From Gammaproteobacteria bacterium (lineage in GTDB: Bacteria; Pseudomonadota; Gammaproteobacteria; DSM-16500): a DNA stretch of 55,124 nucleotides. Of the stretch, positions 16,716 through 26,298 are shown piece after piece. Numbering within the stretch: position 1 is the first letter of the stretch; the number at the start of each line of letters is the position of its first letter. The stretch covers positions 1-55,124 of the forward strand of contig JABDCN010000008.1 in the NCBI GenBank assembly GCA_013288125.1. Direction: 5' to 3'. A program made the position numbers and the translations under genes. The notes beneath the pieces are model-generated. The model did not search any database, was not told the origin of the DNA, and saw only the letters and a program-made list of their open reading frames with translations.

Positions 16716-17927
16716 ATGCCACAAGAAAATATTTTTGTCACACAATGCTGCATTGTTGGTGGCGGCCCAGCAGGCATGATGGCTGGTTACTTACTAGCGC
16801 GTGCGGGCATTGATACCATCGTCATCGAAAAATGGCCGGATTTTTTTCGCGATTTTAGAGGTGATACCATTCATCCCTCTACCTTAGAACTCATGTATGA
16901 ATTAGGTCTATTAGATGAATTTTTAAAACTTCCCCATAATAAAACGACACAACTTTCAGCTAAAATTGGTAATGATGAAATTGTGATTGCTGATTTTTCA
17001 AAACTCAAAATGCATTGCCCGTTTATTGCATTCATGCCGCAGTGGGATTTCTTAAATTTTATTGCAGAAAAAGCTAAAAAAATTCCTTGCTTTCATTTAT
17101 TCATGGAAACAGAAGCCATTGATCTTATCCATTCAAATGAAGACATTACTGGTGTTATTGCAAGGAAAAATAATCAACAAATTACCATTCAATCTAAATT
17201 AGTGATTGGTGCAGATGGACGTCATGCGATGACAAGAGAAAAAAGTCATCTTACTCTTGAATCATTAAGCGCACCAATGGATGTGTTATGGTTTCATTTA
17301 TCGCGCTACTCAACTGATCCCAAAGAATCATTTGGACGACTTGATCATGGACGCATGGTAGTTATGATCGAGCGCGGTGATTATTGGCAGTGTGGTTATC
17401 TCATCAGAAAAGGCGGATATGACAATATTGTAAAAAATGGTATTGAAACTTTTCGAAATGATTTTGCTGAATTGATGCCTTCCATGCATGATCGCGTTCA
17501 TGAGATAACATCATGGGATAAAATTAAATTATTGACAGTTTGTGTTGATCGATTAAAAAAATGGTATCTCCCCGGACTCTTATGCATTGGGGATGCGGCA
17601 CATGCGATGTCGCCTATTGGTGGAGTTGGCATTAACTTAGCTATTCAAGATGCGGTAGCCGCTGCGAATATTCTCATTCCAACCTTACGCACAGATACAC
17701 TCACAGTAGAAGATCTTAAACGCGTACAAGATCGCCGTGAATTTCCCGTTAAAGTAATTCAGCGATTTCAAGTCTTTATTCAAAATCATGTAATTGATAA
17801 AGTATTAGATAATAAAACACCTACCAAAGTGCCTTTCACATTCAAATTATTGCGATGGATACCATACTTAAGAAGGTTGACTGCTTATTTAATTGGTGTT
17901 GGTATTAGACCAGAAAAGATTAAATAA
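16716..17927 (+). CDS. FAD-dependent aromatic-type monooxygenase
   Basis: 403 aa, class A flavin monooxygenase fold. It has the dinucleotide motif VGGGPAGMMAGYLLAR (about residues 12-27), the DG motif IGADGRHAMTRE (about 165) and the second FAD motif LCIGDAAHAMSPIGGVGINL (about 287). The signature RGDTIHPSTLELMYELGL is shared with a bacterial branch related to p-hydroxybenzoate and kynurenine hydroxylases. Substrate not determinable. The stop abuts the stop of the convergent GGDEF/EAL gene (17927/17928). Confidence 0.88.
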   Translation: MPQENIFVTQCCIVGGGPAGMMAGYLLARAGIDTIVIEKWPDFFRDFRGDTIHPSTLELMYELGLLDEFLKLPHNKTTQLSAKIGNDEIVIADFSKLKMHCPFIAFMPQWDFLNFIAEKAKKIPCFHLFMETEAIDLIHSNEDITGVIARKNNQQITIQSKLVIGADGRHAMTREKSHLTLESLSAPMDVLWFHLSRYSTDPKESFGRLDHGRMVVMIERGDYWQCGYLIRKGGYDNIVKNGIETFRNDFAELMPSMHDRVHEITSWDKIKLLTVCVDRLKKWYLPGLLCIGDAAHAMSPIGGVGINLAIQDAVAAANILIPTLRTDTLTVEDLKRVQDRREFPVKVIQRFQVFIQNHVIDKVLDNKTPTKVPFTFKLLRWIPYLRRLTAYLIGVGIRPEKIK

Positions 17928-19916
17928 TTAAATTTTGACATCTTGATGATTCAAAATAAAATCATGAATCTCATTATCAGAAAGTGGCGGGCTAAAATGA
18001 TAGCCTTGTATTTCATCACATTGATGATGTTTTAAGAAATCTAATTGCATTTTTGTTTCGACCCCTTCGGCAATGACTTGAATACCAAGTTTGTGTGCCA
18101 TTGAAATAATAGCGCTAATAATGACGGGTTCGGGATTTTGTGGATTGATTTGAGCGATGAAAGATTTATCAATTTTTAATTTATCAATCGGAAATGAATT
18201 TAAATAACTTAGAGATGAGTAACCAGTTCCAAAATCATCTATTGTAATTTTTAAACCTAATGATTTTAAGTATTCAAGTGAAGAAAAATTATGATAAGAA
18301 TCTTCCATTAAAATAGTTTCAGTGATTTCGATTTCTAAATTTCCTGGATCAAGATTAAATTCATTTAATATTTTTGTAATGGTAGAAGAAAAATCTCTGA
18401 TAGAAAATTCTTTAATAGAAACATTAAATGCTACATTTGAGATTTTTATTCCTAATTGCTGCCATTTTTTTATTTGAGAACAGACACTATGGATAACCCA
18501 TTCACCGATAGGAATAATTAATCCATTATTTTCTGCGATTGTAATGAATTCTGATGGATAGATTAAATTCATATCAGATTTTTTCCAACGAATAAGCGCT
18601 TCTAGTCCTGATAATTGATTCGTTTTCAAAGATAATTTTGGTTGGTACATTAAAATAAATTCTTTATTCATCACGGCGCTCTGTAATTGATGATACAGCA
18701 TCGCTTTATTTTCAAATTCTTTTATCATATGATGATCACAGAATTGATAATTATTTTTTCCAAATTGTTTTGCTTTATACATTGCAATATCAGCATTTCT
18801 TAGCAATGAATCTGCATCGCTCGCGAATTTTGGAAAAAGACATATCCCGATACTTATTGTATTGATGATTTGTTGGTTATTTAAATGAAGGGGAATGGCG
18901 AAAGAAGCAAGGAGATTTTGTGCCATCAGAATGGCTGTATTTTGATCGGTTATATTTAGAATAACGACAAACTCATCACCACTGATGCGGTAGATATTTA
19001 AATTCTCTTTGAAAATTTGTTTAATTCGATCCGCAGCAGAGCGTAATACTTGATCACCAACGGCATGACCAAAACTATCATTAATATTTTTAAAATCATC
19101 CAAATCAATGTAAAACAATGCTAATGTATCCGACATTAATTTTGAGTTTTCCATCAAATGATTTAATCTATCAATTAAGCTTGCTCGATTGTTTAACTCT
19201 GTTGTTGTGTCTGTATAAGCTAATTTTTTAAATTTGATTTCAGATTTTTCTAATTTTTTTTCTGTTATAAAATGCTGAATAAGTTGCTTATTTAAAAAAT
19301 ATAAACAAATGATAATAATAAATATGCTAATACTGTTAGCAAATAAACCAATCTTATTGATAGCAATGAGGTGGTTAAAAGAATTGCTGCTTCGAATTTT
19401 TAATAATTCTTTTTCTTGGTTTATAATGTCACGCACAATAGTAGAAATTCTTTGTGTTATGGAATAACCTGAAGTAAATGGATATGTTTTAAGGTTGTTT
19501 AATGTGTAATCCAACGTGTGATATTTTCTAAGGTTAATTGCCGAATTAATAATATTGATTTCTTTTTGTAAAAATATTTGTAACTGAATTAAACGATTTT
19601 GTTGTAATTTATTGTCGATGGTTAATTTTTTTAATATGGCTATATCATTATAGATAGCATTCGCTGATTGTTGATAGGAAGTTAAATATTTTTTATCGCC
19701 AGTGATAATAAATCGTTGTGTTGCTAAGCGCATTGATTGTTCATCACTTAATACATTATAGCTATTGATCATGGTTTCTTGAGTGTGAGCAACCCATTGG
19801 TTTGTTTTATCTAATTGTTTAGTTTGATAAAAAAACAATATACTTAATGCGGCAATACTGATTAGGCAAGCTAATATTAATAGATTCAAATAGGTAAGAC
19901 GAAATATCCTTTTCAT
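17928..19916 (-). CDS. Membrane GGDEF-EAL c-di-GMP turnover protein
   Basis: 662 aa. A transmembrane helix (about 7-29), a helical periplasmic sensor of about 150 residues resembling CHASE3 or four-helix-bundle domains, then a second helix (about 190-210). GGDEF follows (about 235-385) and EAL (about 405-650). The cyclase signature is SGDEF (about residue 312), which can be active. No RxxD inhibitory site precedes it. The EAL has LEALIRW (about 436), IEITETILMED, IDDFGTGYSS, IAEGVETK and IQGYHFSPP, so it looks intact. Both activities are possible. It is a second, differently built c-di-GMP protein in this window. Confidence 0.93.
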   Translation of the reverse strand: MKRIFRLTYLNLLILACLISIAALSILFFYQTKQLDKTNQWVAHTQETMINSYNVLSDEQSMRLATQRFIITGDKKYLTSYQQSANAIYNDIAILKKLTIDNKLQQNRLIQLQIFLQKEINIINSAINLRKYHTLDYTLNNLKTYPFTSGYSITQRISTIVRDIINQEKELLKIRSSNSFNHLIAINKIGLFANSISIFIIIICLYFLNKQLIQHFITEKKLEKSEIKFKKLAYTDTTTELNNRASLIDRLNHLMENSKLMSDTLALFYIDLDDFKNINDSFGHAVGDQVLRSAADRIKQIFKENLNIYRISGDEFVVILNITDQNTAILMAQNLLASFAIPLHLNNQQIINTISIGICLFPKFASDADSLLRNADIAMYKAKQFGKNNYQFCDHHMIKEFENKAMLYHQLQSAVMNKEFILMYQPKLSLKTNQLSGLEALIRWKKSDMNLIYPSEFITIAENNGLIIPIGEWVIHSVCSQIKKWQQLGIKISNVAFNVSIKEFSIRDFSSTITKILNEFNLDPGNLEIEITETILMEDSYHNFSSLEYLKSLGLKITIDDFGTGYSSLSYLNSFPIDKLKIDKSFIAQINPQNPEPVIISAIISMAHKLGIQVIAEGVETKMQLDFLKHHQCDEIQGYHFSPPLSDNEIHDFILNHQDVKI

Positions 19917-19969
19917 AAAATGAGATCCATTACCCGGTCATTTTATTCACGTAATACTATTACTATACC

Positions 19970-22900
19970 TTATTTTTTCTGATAATTGTTGCCTTGTGTT
20001 TGATCTTGGGTCATATGTCTATCATTGCGCGGCTGATGATATCCTCTTGCACTTGATATGGCAGCAGCTGTCGTTGTTGTGGTAGTTGATATTGTTTGTG
20101 TTTTTGATATTGATATCGTTGGTGTTGTGGATGTTGATATCGTTGGTGTTGTGTTTGAATTTTTACTTATTTTTAATTTTTCAAGTCCAGCCATAATTCC
20201 GATTAATTTTTCTCTCAATGTTTCAAGATCAAAATTGTCAGAAGACGCATTTTCAGAAAACGTCTTAGACATGATATCGATGATTTTTAATAATCCATTT
20301 TTAACTTTTACTAAGTCACGTTTTTTTGGATCTTCGAAACATAAGATCATAATAACTTCTGCAAATACTTGTCCTAGTTCCGTTGAGAAAATATCAGAAG
20401 TAAAAGGGTCTTTAGCAAAAAGATCATTAGGAAAAGGATCATATGTTGCATTTTCAGTTTCAGATACCGGTGCATTTAACGATGAACGTAACGATTCACG
20501 ATCATATTTTACATTTTCAGATACAGGTACATGCAACCATGATGACCTTATTTCTTTTTCTGACATTTTTTCACTGTGGGTTAACACAGGTACATTTGTA
20601 ATTTTTTGATCTTCAGTAAGGATGTCTATCTGAGTAAAAATTTTATAAAGTATGGCGCCTATTTTGTAACAATATTCATCAATCATTTTTTGGGCGAATT
20701 TTTCTCTGATTTCATCAACGGGTACTTCTAACAAAGCAGAAGGAATATGTCCGTCTTTTTCTGTGATGAATTTATAAACGTCAAGGTTGGTCAATTTTAC
20801 ATAACTTATTCCGGTATTTGTCATTTTTACTCTATTAGGTTTTCTTGTATCTTTAATTCTCTCCCTGAATCGTTTCTTATCTTGAATTGGAATTAACTCA
20901 GATGTTCCATCAGGCGTAATATAATAAAGTTCATCAACTTCTAAAAAATAAAAATAATGATTTGTATAATCTTGCAAGTTTTCTGGCAAGGCAGGTTTGT
21001 TGTAAGTGTGGCCTGCATTTGATAAAATCGCTAAAATAAGTTTTTTTAGTGCTTCATTTTGTGTTTCATCTTTAAGACGAGTGTCTAAATCCTTCAAATC
21101 AACATGATAGTCTTTTAAGGATAATGTTTGTGTTTCTCCTTTTGGATCACGAAAAACGCAGTAACCGTCATTTTCAGAAGATAAATATATTTTACCAGCT
21201 TCTATTTTTTTCATATCACCATTTAATGCTAATACTAATTCGAGTTCATCATATCCTATGAGATGAAGATTGTAATCATGAACGCGTCCTACTTTCTGTT
21301 TGAAATCATTGTGTCCTGACGTCGAGGTAAAATCTCTGGTAATTTCAAATGCGCTTGTAATTGATGAATTTAATAGTTGATTTTCATTTTCATCGACAAA
21401 TATTTTGAGCGGCATATCTTTTTTTCTAAAGAATGCTTTTTTATCTGCGATAATAAAATTATCATTTTCGTCCAATAAAATATTACCTGTTTTCAGATCG
21501 GACCACTTAATTTCGTTTTCTTCTAGTAGATAAATCAGTTCAAATAATTGCACAGTCATTTTTAACGCAGATTGATAAAGCTTGATAAAATATGGTTTTT
21601 CCTGCTCTTCTTTCGGTTTTAATTCTTTATGCAATTTTTCAATTTTTTGATTAATACTGCCATTTGGAAAATAGTCCATGATACTAACGACGAGTTGATT
21701 ATTTGTTTTGATGTTTCTATTTAGTGGTTTTATTGAATTGTCTTGTTGTAGTTCTCTTGGATTGCCTGGTTGAACGGAAACTGCGGTGGTATAGTAAATT
21801 TTTGAGAAACAATTTAGTGCAGTAATTTCACTAACATATTCAAGTTGTTCTGATATTTGAATCACTTTTTTACTTTCGTCTGGACATATAAAAATTGCAT
21901 TAGTGTTATTGGGGTTTTTTCCTCTTCCCAAGAATTCGATTTTTTTGAGATTTGATTCTGGTAGTTTACTTTCGAGTAAAATATTTATTATTTTTTCGAT
22001 CTTTTCAATTTCATCAGGAATTATTTTGATGTCACCTTCTATTGGGTTGGTGTTCACTTCAGCTAAGTAATCGTTTGGTATTTTCGCGTATGTAATGCAA
22101 TCAACAGCAACTTGAAAATGTCTGGCAAAAAGTGGCCCACTATCTCTGGGATAATTATTTTTATATGATTTAGCCAATGGCTTACAAATTTCTTTACTAA
22201 GTAGTTTTATAAATTGTTCTTGTGAAAGCGCTGAAAATTCTTCTTCGGATAGCTTAATGATTTCTTTCTTTGGCATTGGTGTTTTTTCTACGAAAACATT
22301 ATTTGTACTTGTTTGAGGAGAAATTTTTGTAATGAATGAATCTGCAGAATTTGCGATTTTTTCTACGAATCCTCTCGGTGAAATTCTCATTCTCGGCGAA
22401 GTACTAGGAGATTCTTTCTTTGGTGATGATGGCGATGCCGGTATTGAAGATGATGGTGTTAGTGTTTGTGTTTGTGAAGGTGTAGACCTTGATACGCGAT
22501 TCGGCGTTGGTGGTCCCGTTAGCGGTGTTCTTGAGGAGGTTGGTGGAGTAGCTGCTCCCCTTGAAGAAATTGGTGGTGTTGCTCCTGGCGTTGGTGGTCC
22601 CGTTAGCGGTGTTCTTGAGGAGGTTGGTGGAGTAGCTGCTCCCCTTGAAGAAATTGGTGGTGTTGTTCCTGGCGTTGGTGGTTCCGTTAGCGGTGTTCTT
22701 GAGGAGGTTGGTGGAGTAGCTGCTCCCCTTGAAGAAATTGGTGGTGTTGTTCCCGGCGTTTTTGATTTTGGATGTATTAATGTTGAATTAGCTGATGTTA
22801 ATGTAGGATTAAGCTCAGGGGATAGTGGGAGTTTAAAAGTGGGATAAGTAGGAGAACTTTTTGCCGTTCTTATATTTATATTTGTATTTATATTTGGTAC

Positions 22901-23503
22901 ATCGTTATATTTTTCTATGTCGGTATTTATGAAGTTTATTCTTGTTGTTGTGTCTTTTTCTTTACCCTTGTCTTTTTTCTTTTCGTCTTCTTTTTTCTCG
23001 ATTTCTATATTATGCGTACTTTTTTTAGACCAGCCACTATCAGTAATATTCTCACTTGCACTTAACATGTCGTCGAAATTGTGTCGTTTCCTTCTGACTT
23101 TAGTGCTGTCAGTACTCTCACTTAATGGGAGTATAAAAGTGGGATAAGTAGGAGAACTTTGCGCCGTTCTTATATTTATATTTGTATTTATATTTGTATT
23201 TATATTTGGTACATCGTTATATTCTTCTATGTCGGTATTTATGAAGTTTATTCCTGTTGTTGTGTCTTTTTCCTTACCCTTGTCTTTTTTCTTTTCGTCT
23301 TCTTTTTTCTCGATTTCTATATTATGCGTACTTTTTTTAGACCAGCCACTATCAGTAATATTCTCACTTGCACTTAACATGTCGTCGAAATTGTGTCGTT
23401 TATTTCCGGCTCTAGCGCCAGTAGTGCTCTCAGGTAATTTGTCGCTTACTCGCGTTTTGCGGCCAATACCCTCACTTATTCGTATTTTACGTTTACGCTG
23501 CAT
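19970..23503 (-). CDS. Kinase-like repeat protein, candidate translocated effector
   Basis: 1177 aa, no signal peptide. The N-terminus is basic and NLS-like (RKRKIR). Residues about 35-230 hold two copies of a charged segment beginning KRHNFDDMLSASENITDSG. Residues about 250-335 hold three 28-residue Pro/Thr/Ser repeats (TPPISSRGAATPPTSSRTPL). From about 515 a protein-kinase-like fold appears: glycine loop FLGRGK, VIQIS lysine strand, helix-C Glu, catalytic loop WSDLKTGNILL (about 663) and an ADK in place of DFG (about 683). A roughly 250-residue insert with two modules (GYCVFRDPKGETQTL and ELYYITPDGTSELIPI) follows, then a helical C-lobe. The tail is polar with Ser/Thr repeats. No homologue is recognised beyond the kinase-like core. 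Effector status is inference. Confidence 0.8.
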   Translation of the reverse strand: MQRKRKIRISEGIGRKTRVSDKLPESTTGARAGNKRHNFDDMLSASENITDSGWSKKSTHNIEIEKKEDEKKKDKGKEKDTTTGINFINTDIEEYNDVPNINTNINTNINIRTAQSSPTYPTFILPLSESTDSTKVRRKRHNFDDMLSASENITDSGWSKKSTHNIEIEKKEDEKKKDKGKEKDTTTRINFINTDIEKYNDVPNINTNINIRTAKSSPTYPTFKLPLSPELNPTLTSANSTLIHPKSKTPGTTPPISSRGAATPPTSSRTPLTEPPTPGTTPPISSRGAATPPTSSRTPLTGPPTPGATPPISSRGAATPPTSSRTPLTGPPTPNRVSRSTPSQTQTLTPSSSIPASPSSPKKESPSTSPRMRISPRGFVEKIANSADSFITKISPQTSTNNVFVEKTPMPKKEIIKLSEEEFSALSQEQFIKLLSKEICKPLAKSYKNNYPRDSGPLFARHFQVAVDCITYAKIPNDYLAEVNTNPIEGDIKIIPDEIEKIEKIINILLESKLPESNLKKIEFLGRGKNPNNTNAIFICPDESKKVIQISEQLEYVSEITALNCFSKIYYTTAVSVQPGNPRELQQDNSIKPLNRNIKTNNQLVVSIMDYFPNGSINQKIEKLHKELKPKEEQEKPYFIKLYQSALKMTVQLFELIYLLEENEIKWSDLKTGNILLDENDNFIIADKKAFFRKKDMPLKIFVDENENQLLNSSITSAFEITRDFTSTSGHNDFKQKVGRVHDYNLHLIGYDELELVLALNGDMKKIEAGKIYLSSENDGYCVFRDPKGETQTLSLKDYHVDLKDLDTRLKDETQNEALKKLILAILSNAGHTYNKPALPENLQDYTNHYFYFLEVDELYYITPDGTSELIPIQDKKRFRERIKDTRKPNRVKMTNTGISYVKLTNLDVYKFITEKDGHIPSALLEVPVDEIREKFAQKMIDEYCYKIGAILYKIFTQIDILTEDQKITNVPVLTHSEKMSEKEIRSSWLHVPVSENVKYDRESLRSSLNAPVSETENATYDPFPNDLFAKDPFTSDIFSTELGQVFAEVIMILCFEDPKKRDLVKVKNGLLKIIDIMSKTFSENASSDNFDLETLREKLIGIMAGLEKLKISKNSNTTPTISTSTTPTISISKTQTISTTTTTTAAAISSARGYHQPRNDRHMTQDQTQGNNYQKK
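22503..22754. repeat. Three tandem 84-bp coding repeats
   Basis: Units start at 22503, 22587 and 22671, each 84 bp (28 codons) and nearly identical. They encode the Pro-rich linker of the kinase-like protein. A partial fourth start is seen at 22755. The unit is a multiple of three, so recombination changes length without breaking the frame. Confidence 0.9.
22826..23401. repeat. Duplicated 264/276-bp coding segment
   Basis: Copy A 22826-23089 (264 bp) and copy B 23126-23401 (276 bp) are almost identical direct repeats inside the kinase-like gene. They differ mainly by one 12-bp NTNI-encoding unit in a TTTGTATTTATA microrepeat. This is a recent in-frame duplication. Confidence 0.9.
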
Positions 23504-23680
23504 AATATTCTCGGCTCGTTTAGTGTTGAGTTTATTTTAACCATATTATTCTTATAGATAAATAATAGTACATAAAAAAACTTAATGAAATATTAAGGAC
23601 TGTATTTTGTTTGATAAGTAAAAAATATCTTATTTACTATCAATAAGATAGATAATTATTGTTTTCTTCTTGTTTGATCC

Positions 23681-24673
23681 TTAAATGAACGTTTCTTTTG
23701 CAACCCGCATGTAATTTCCTCCTAATATCTTGGCGATACTTTTTTCTTTGTAACCACGATTTTGTAACTCACTAACAATCTCGCCAAGTTGTTCAGGTTG
23801 AATTGAGCGAATTTGACTGACTTGTTGCACGCCATAATTATTAGGATAAACAACGGAATTTTTTTTCATGAATAAATCAAAAATTTCTGGAAAATAAACC
23901 AAATCAGTTCCTAGTCCAACAAAATCATCACCAACCAATTGAATAATATATTCCATATGATCCACATATTTGCTAATCAATGCATTTTCATCACCTAATA
24001 ATGGACTATTGCCATTGATACCAATAAATCCATTTTTTGCTGCGACAAGTTTGATTTGTTCATCAGTTAGATTTCTGACATGAGGATGTAAACGATGCAC
24101 ATTTGAATGGGAAAAAATAACTGGTTTTGTAGAAAGTTCTATTGCTTCAAGTGATGTTTTAATTCCTGTATGAGAAAGATCAATGATCATCCCAGCCGAA
24201 TTCATTTTTTTGACGAGCATTTTACCGAGTCGACTCAAGCCTGCATCATTTGTTTCAATAACACCATCACCCATTGCATTTCGAGCATTATAAGTTAATA
24301 TCATGCTGCGAACGCCAAGCGCTGAAAAAACATCGACGAGTTCCAGTCGTTTTTCCAATGGATTCGTTCCTTGGAACATAAAACTTAATGCGAGTTTATT
24401 CTCTGTCTTAGCATTTAAAATGTCATCATAAGATTTTACAAGGATATATTTATCGGGATTTTGTTTGATGGTTTCAGTTACTTCAGCTAAATAATGCATT
24501 GTATTACTGAGCGATGTCATATCTGTCGCGATGGACAGACTCATGTGTGTAAATCCCACATTTTTAAAACGATCAATAACTTCCCATTTATGAGGAACTT
24601 CAATTTCAGGTTCAAAGCCAAACGCATTATCAATGACGATGTTTTCTTTGATGATTTGATTTGCGGGTTTCAT
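23681..24673 (-). CDS. Membrane-dipeptidase (M19) family homologue with altered metal site
   Basis: 330 aa, no signal peptide. It follows renal-dipeptidase architecture: IDLSHTG (His about 166), PVIFSHSN (His about 187), GLGTDL (Asp about 255) and the GxRSMxLTYNxRN block. However, the N-terminal HxD ligands found in M19 enzymes are replaced by VIDNAFGF, and the bridging Glu (usually EG) is FQG here. Two or three zinc ligands are therefore missing, so the enzyme may bind one metal, have another activity, or be inactive. GAGGTGACAC lies before the ATG. It is monocistronic by context. Confidence 0.85.
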   Translation of the reverse strand: MKPANQIIKENIVIDNAFGFEPEIEVPHKWEVIDRFKNVGFTHMSLSIATDMTSLSNTMHYLAEVTETIKQNPDKYILVKSYDDILNAKTENKLALSFMFQGTNPLEKRLELVDVFSALGVRSMILTYNARNAMGDGVIETNDAGLSRLGKMLVKKMNSAGMIIDLSHTGIKTSLEAIELSTKPVIFSHSNVHRLHPHVRNLTDEQIKLVAAKNGFIGINGNSPLLGDENALISKYVDHMEYIIQLVGDDFVGLGTDLVYFPEIFDLFMKKNSVVYPNNYGVQQVSQIRSIQPEQLGEIVSELQNRGYKEKSIAKILGGNYMRVAKETFI

Positions 24674-24805
24674 GTGTCACCTCATAGCGTGTTTTTTATA
24701 CATGGTTAGAAAAATATTTTTCAGTATAAAGTATCTGATATTATATTATTAAATATAGAATTATCAAATTTTATGAGGTGATTAAACGTTTAAAAAATTA
24801 TTTTC

Positions 24806-25168
24806 TTAAATTTGTTTATCAAAATTTTTTGTTATTGATGGATATCTAAGTAAACCAGCTCTACTTAAATCTTTAACTTCTTCTCTTGCGTCAAGTACGA
24901 TTTGGTTATATTCCTCATCGTTTACAATTTTATTTCCTAATTCCCGACATCTTGGTATTAGAGCTTGTTGCATCGCAACTAATCTTTCATTTTCAGCTAT
25001 TAATCCTGAATTATATGCCATCGAACCAGCTTGTTCATAAACATAGTCACTAATGCCAATAGACATATTTTGTTGCTGTTTACAAAAATGTTGAATAGTT
25101 GCTATCTTAAAATGAATTTCTTTTAGTTCCTGTAATTCTTCTGGAGATATTTTAGGATGGTTGAACAT
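24806..25168 (-). CDS. Hypothetical 120-aa helical protein
   Basis: 120 aa, no signal peptide or membrane segment, predicted almost fully helical. It begins MFNHPKISPEELQELKE and has two cysteines. Not recognised. GAGGAATTAAAA precedes the ATG. A 13-bp inverted repeat (25200-25212) sits about 30 bases upstream and could be an operator. It stands alone between an M19 homologue and a divergent M50-like gene. Confidence 0.65.
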   Translation of the reverse strand: MFNHPKISPEELQELKEIHFKIATIQHFCKQQQNMSIGISDYVYEQAGSMAYNSGLIAENERLVAMQQALIPRCRELGNKIVNDEEYNQIVLDAREEVKDLSRAGLLRYPSITKNFDKQI

Positions 25169-25199
25169 TTTTAATTCCTCGTATGTTATTTTATAACTG

Positions 25200-25212
25200 A
25201 CTGACCGTCAGT
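25200..25212. promoter_or_regulatory. Candidate TetR-type operator
   Basis: ACTGAC-C-GTCAGT is a perfect 6-bp inverted repeat around one base. An extra overlapping ACTG precedes it (25196-25199). Such TGAC/GTCA sites are common for TetR-family repressors. No regulator gene is adjacent, so the assignment is tentative. Confidence 0.45.
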
Positions 25213-25348
25213 ATGCTATGGATATAGGGTTTTGTCAATTTTTTATTATAAAGATTTTGCTATCTTAAAGATGGAAAAGGGTATTGCCAAATGAAACTCA
25301 ATACATGAAGGTTTAAAGCTGCATTTTTAAGCGCATATCCATTTTCTT

Positions 25349-25385
25349 ACTTGATTATTAGTGATGGTATCATTAATAATCAAGT
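25349..25385. repeat. Strong 17-bp hairpin between divergent genes
   Basis: Arms 25349-25365 and 25369-25385 are complementary with one mismatch around a 3-base GGT loop. It lies between the divergent 120-aa gene and the M50-like gene in a 299-base gap. No T-run follows on either side. The remainder of the gap is featureless AT-rich sequence. Confidence 0.65.
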
Positions 25386-25467
25386 GTAAAGTGAGAAAAT
25401 GAGCTAAAATAATTAAAAACGAAACAAATCACGAATATAGGAACTTCGACTTTATGGATGAGGTAAA

Positions 25468-26238
25468 ATGCAGATACAACAACAATCCACGATACGATTA
25501 ATTTGTTATACGGTAATTAATATTATCCTCGTCTATTACATTGCTGTTTTATGTCACGAATATGGTCATTCTGTTACTGCGTGGTTATTTGGTTATAAAT
25601 CTCACCCATTTGATATTATTTATGGCAGTTGGTATTTAATTCCAGCATCTGAGAACGTTGATTTCAACGCTATCTATGCATCAGGTCATCCTTATCAATC
25701 TGGTTTGATTGGAATTGCAGGCATTTTTACAAACATCGTATTATTTCTTATTTGTTTATGTTTTCTAAATCAAAAATATATTTTAAAAAAACCTTATTTT
25801 ATTAATTTTTTCTTTTTTTTAGCGGCCATTAATTTAATTGAAATACTAGCTTATATCCCTAATAGAACATTCACTGGAACTAATGGAGATGTTAGTCATA
25901 CTGGTGGTGATATTGGTGAATTTTTGCATGGATTTAATCTCTCGCCATTTTGGATTTTTATTCCTGGTATTATACTCGTAACACTTGCATTATATCGCTT
26001 TTATCAATTTGAACTTAAGAAAGTTTATTCATTAATTCCTAATAAAAATTTATTTTTTAAACGCATTACGCTTTGGCTAACATTTTGGCCTTTAATCATG
26101 TTTGTTGTTTATTGGATACCGCCCGCTGAGTATATAAGCTTATCTTATGCCTCTAATTTTTATTCGATAATACTCGTTGTTTATATTCTTATTGCTTGTG
26201 ATCCTTCAAGATTAAATTCACAGAAACGTGGTTTGTAA
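25468..26238 (+). CDS. Membrane metallopeptidase-like protein (M50-type HEXXH)
   Basis: 256 aa with about six hydrophobic helices. The first helix ends in CHEYGHSVTAWLFGYK, an HEXXH zinc motif at residues 30-34 inside a membrane segment, as in site-2-protease-like M50 proteins. GIAGIFTNIVLF follows a second helix. The usual distal NxxPxxxxDG motif is not evident, so proteolysis is uncertain. The ATG follows GAGGTAAA. The serine hydrolase gene starts 60 bases downstream on the same strand. Confidence 0.7.
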   Translation: MQIQQQSTIRLICYTVINIILVYYIAVLCHEYGHSVTAWLFGYKSHPFDIIYGSWYLIPASENVDFNAIYASGHPYQSGLIGIAGIFTNIVLFLICLCFLNQKYILKKPYFINFFFFLAAINLIEILAYIPNRTFTGTNGDVSHTGGDIGEFLHGFNLSPFWIFIPGIILVTLALYRFYQFELKKVYSLIPNKNLFFKRITLWLTFWPLIMFVVYWIPPAEYISLSYASNFYSIILVVYILIACDPSRLNSQKRGL

Positions 26239-26298
26239 TATGGTGTGATTACCCTGCCAGCTCGATGAAATAGAATTTTATATATTTGGAGGTTACTC

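Noticed and set aside
22332-22847. Plus-strand ORF of 171 codons (and similar at 20058, 22917, 23229)
   Set aside because: They are antisense to the kinase-like gene and open only because of its repeats and low complexity; the proteins are Val/Gly or Ser/Phe simple sequence.
25196-25212. Start of a tetR gene
   Set aside because: The site looks like a TetR operator, but no TetR helix-turn-helix ORF lies within 1 kb on either side.
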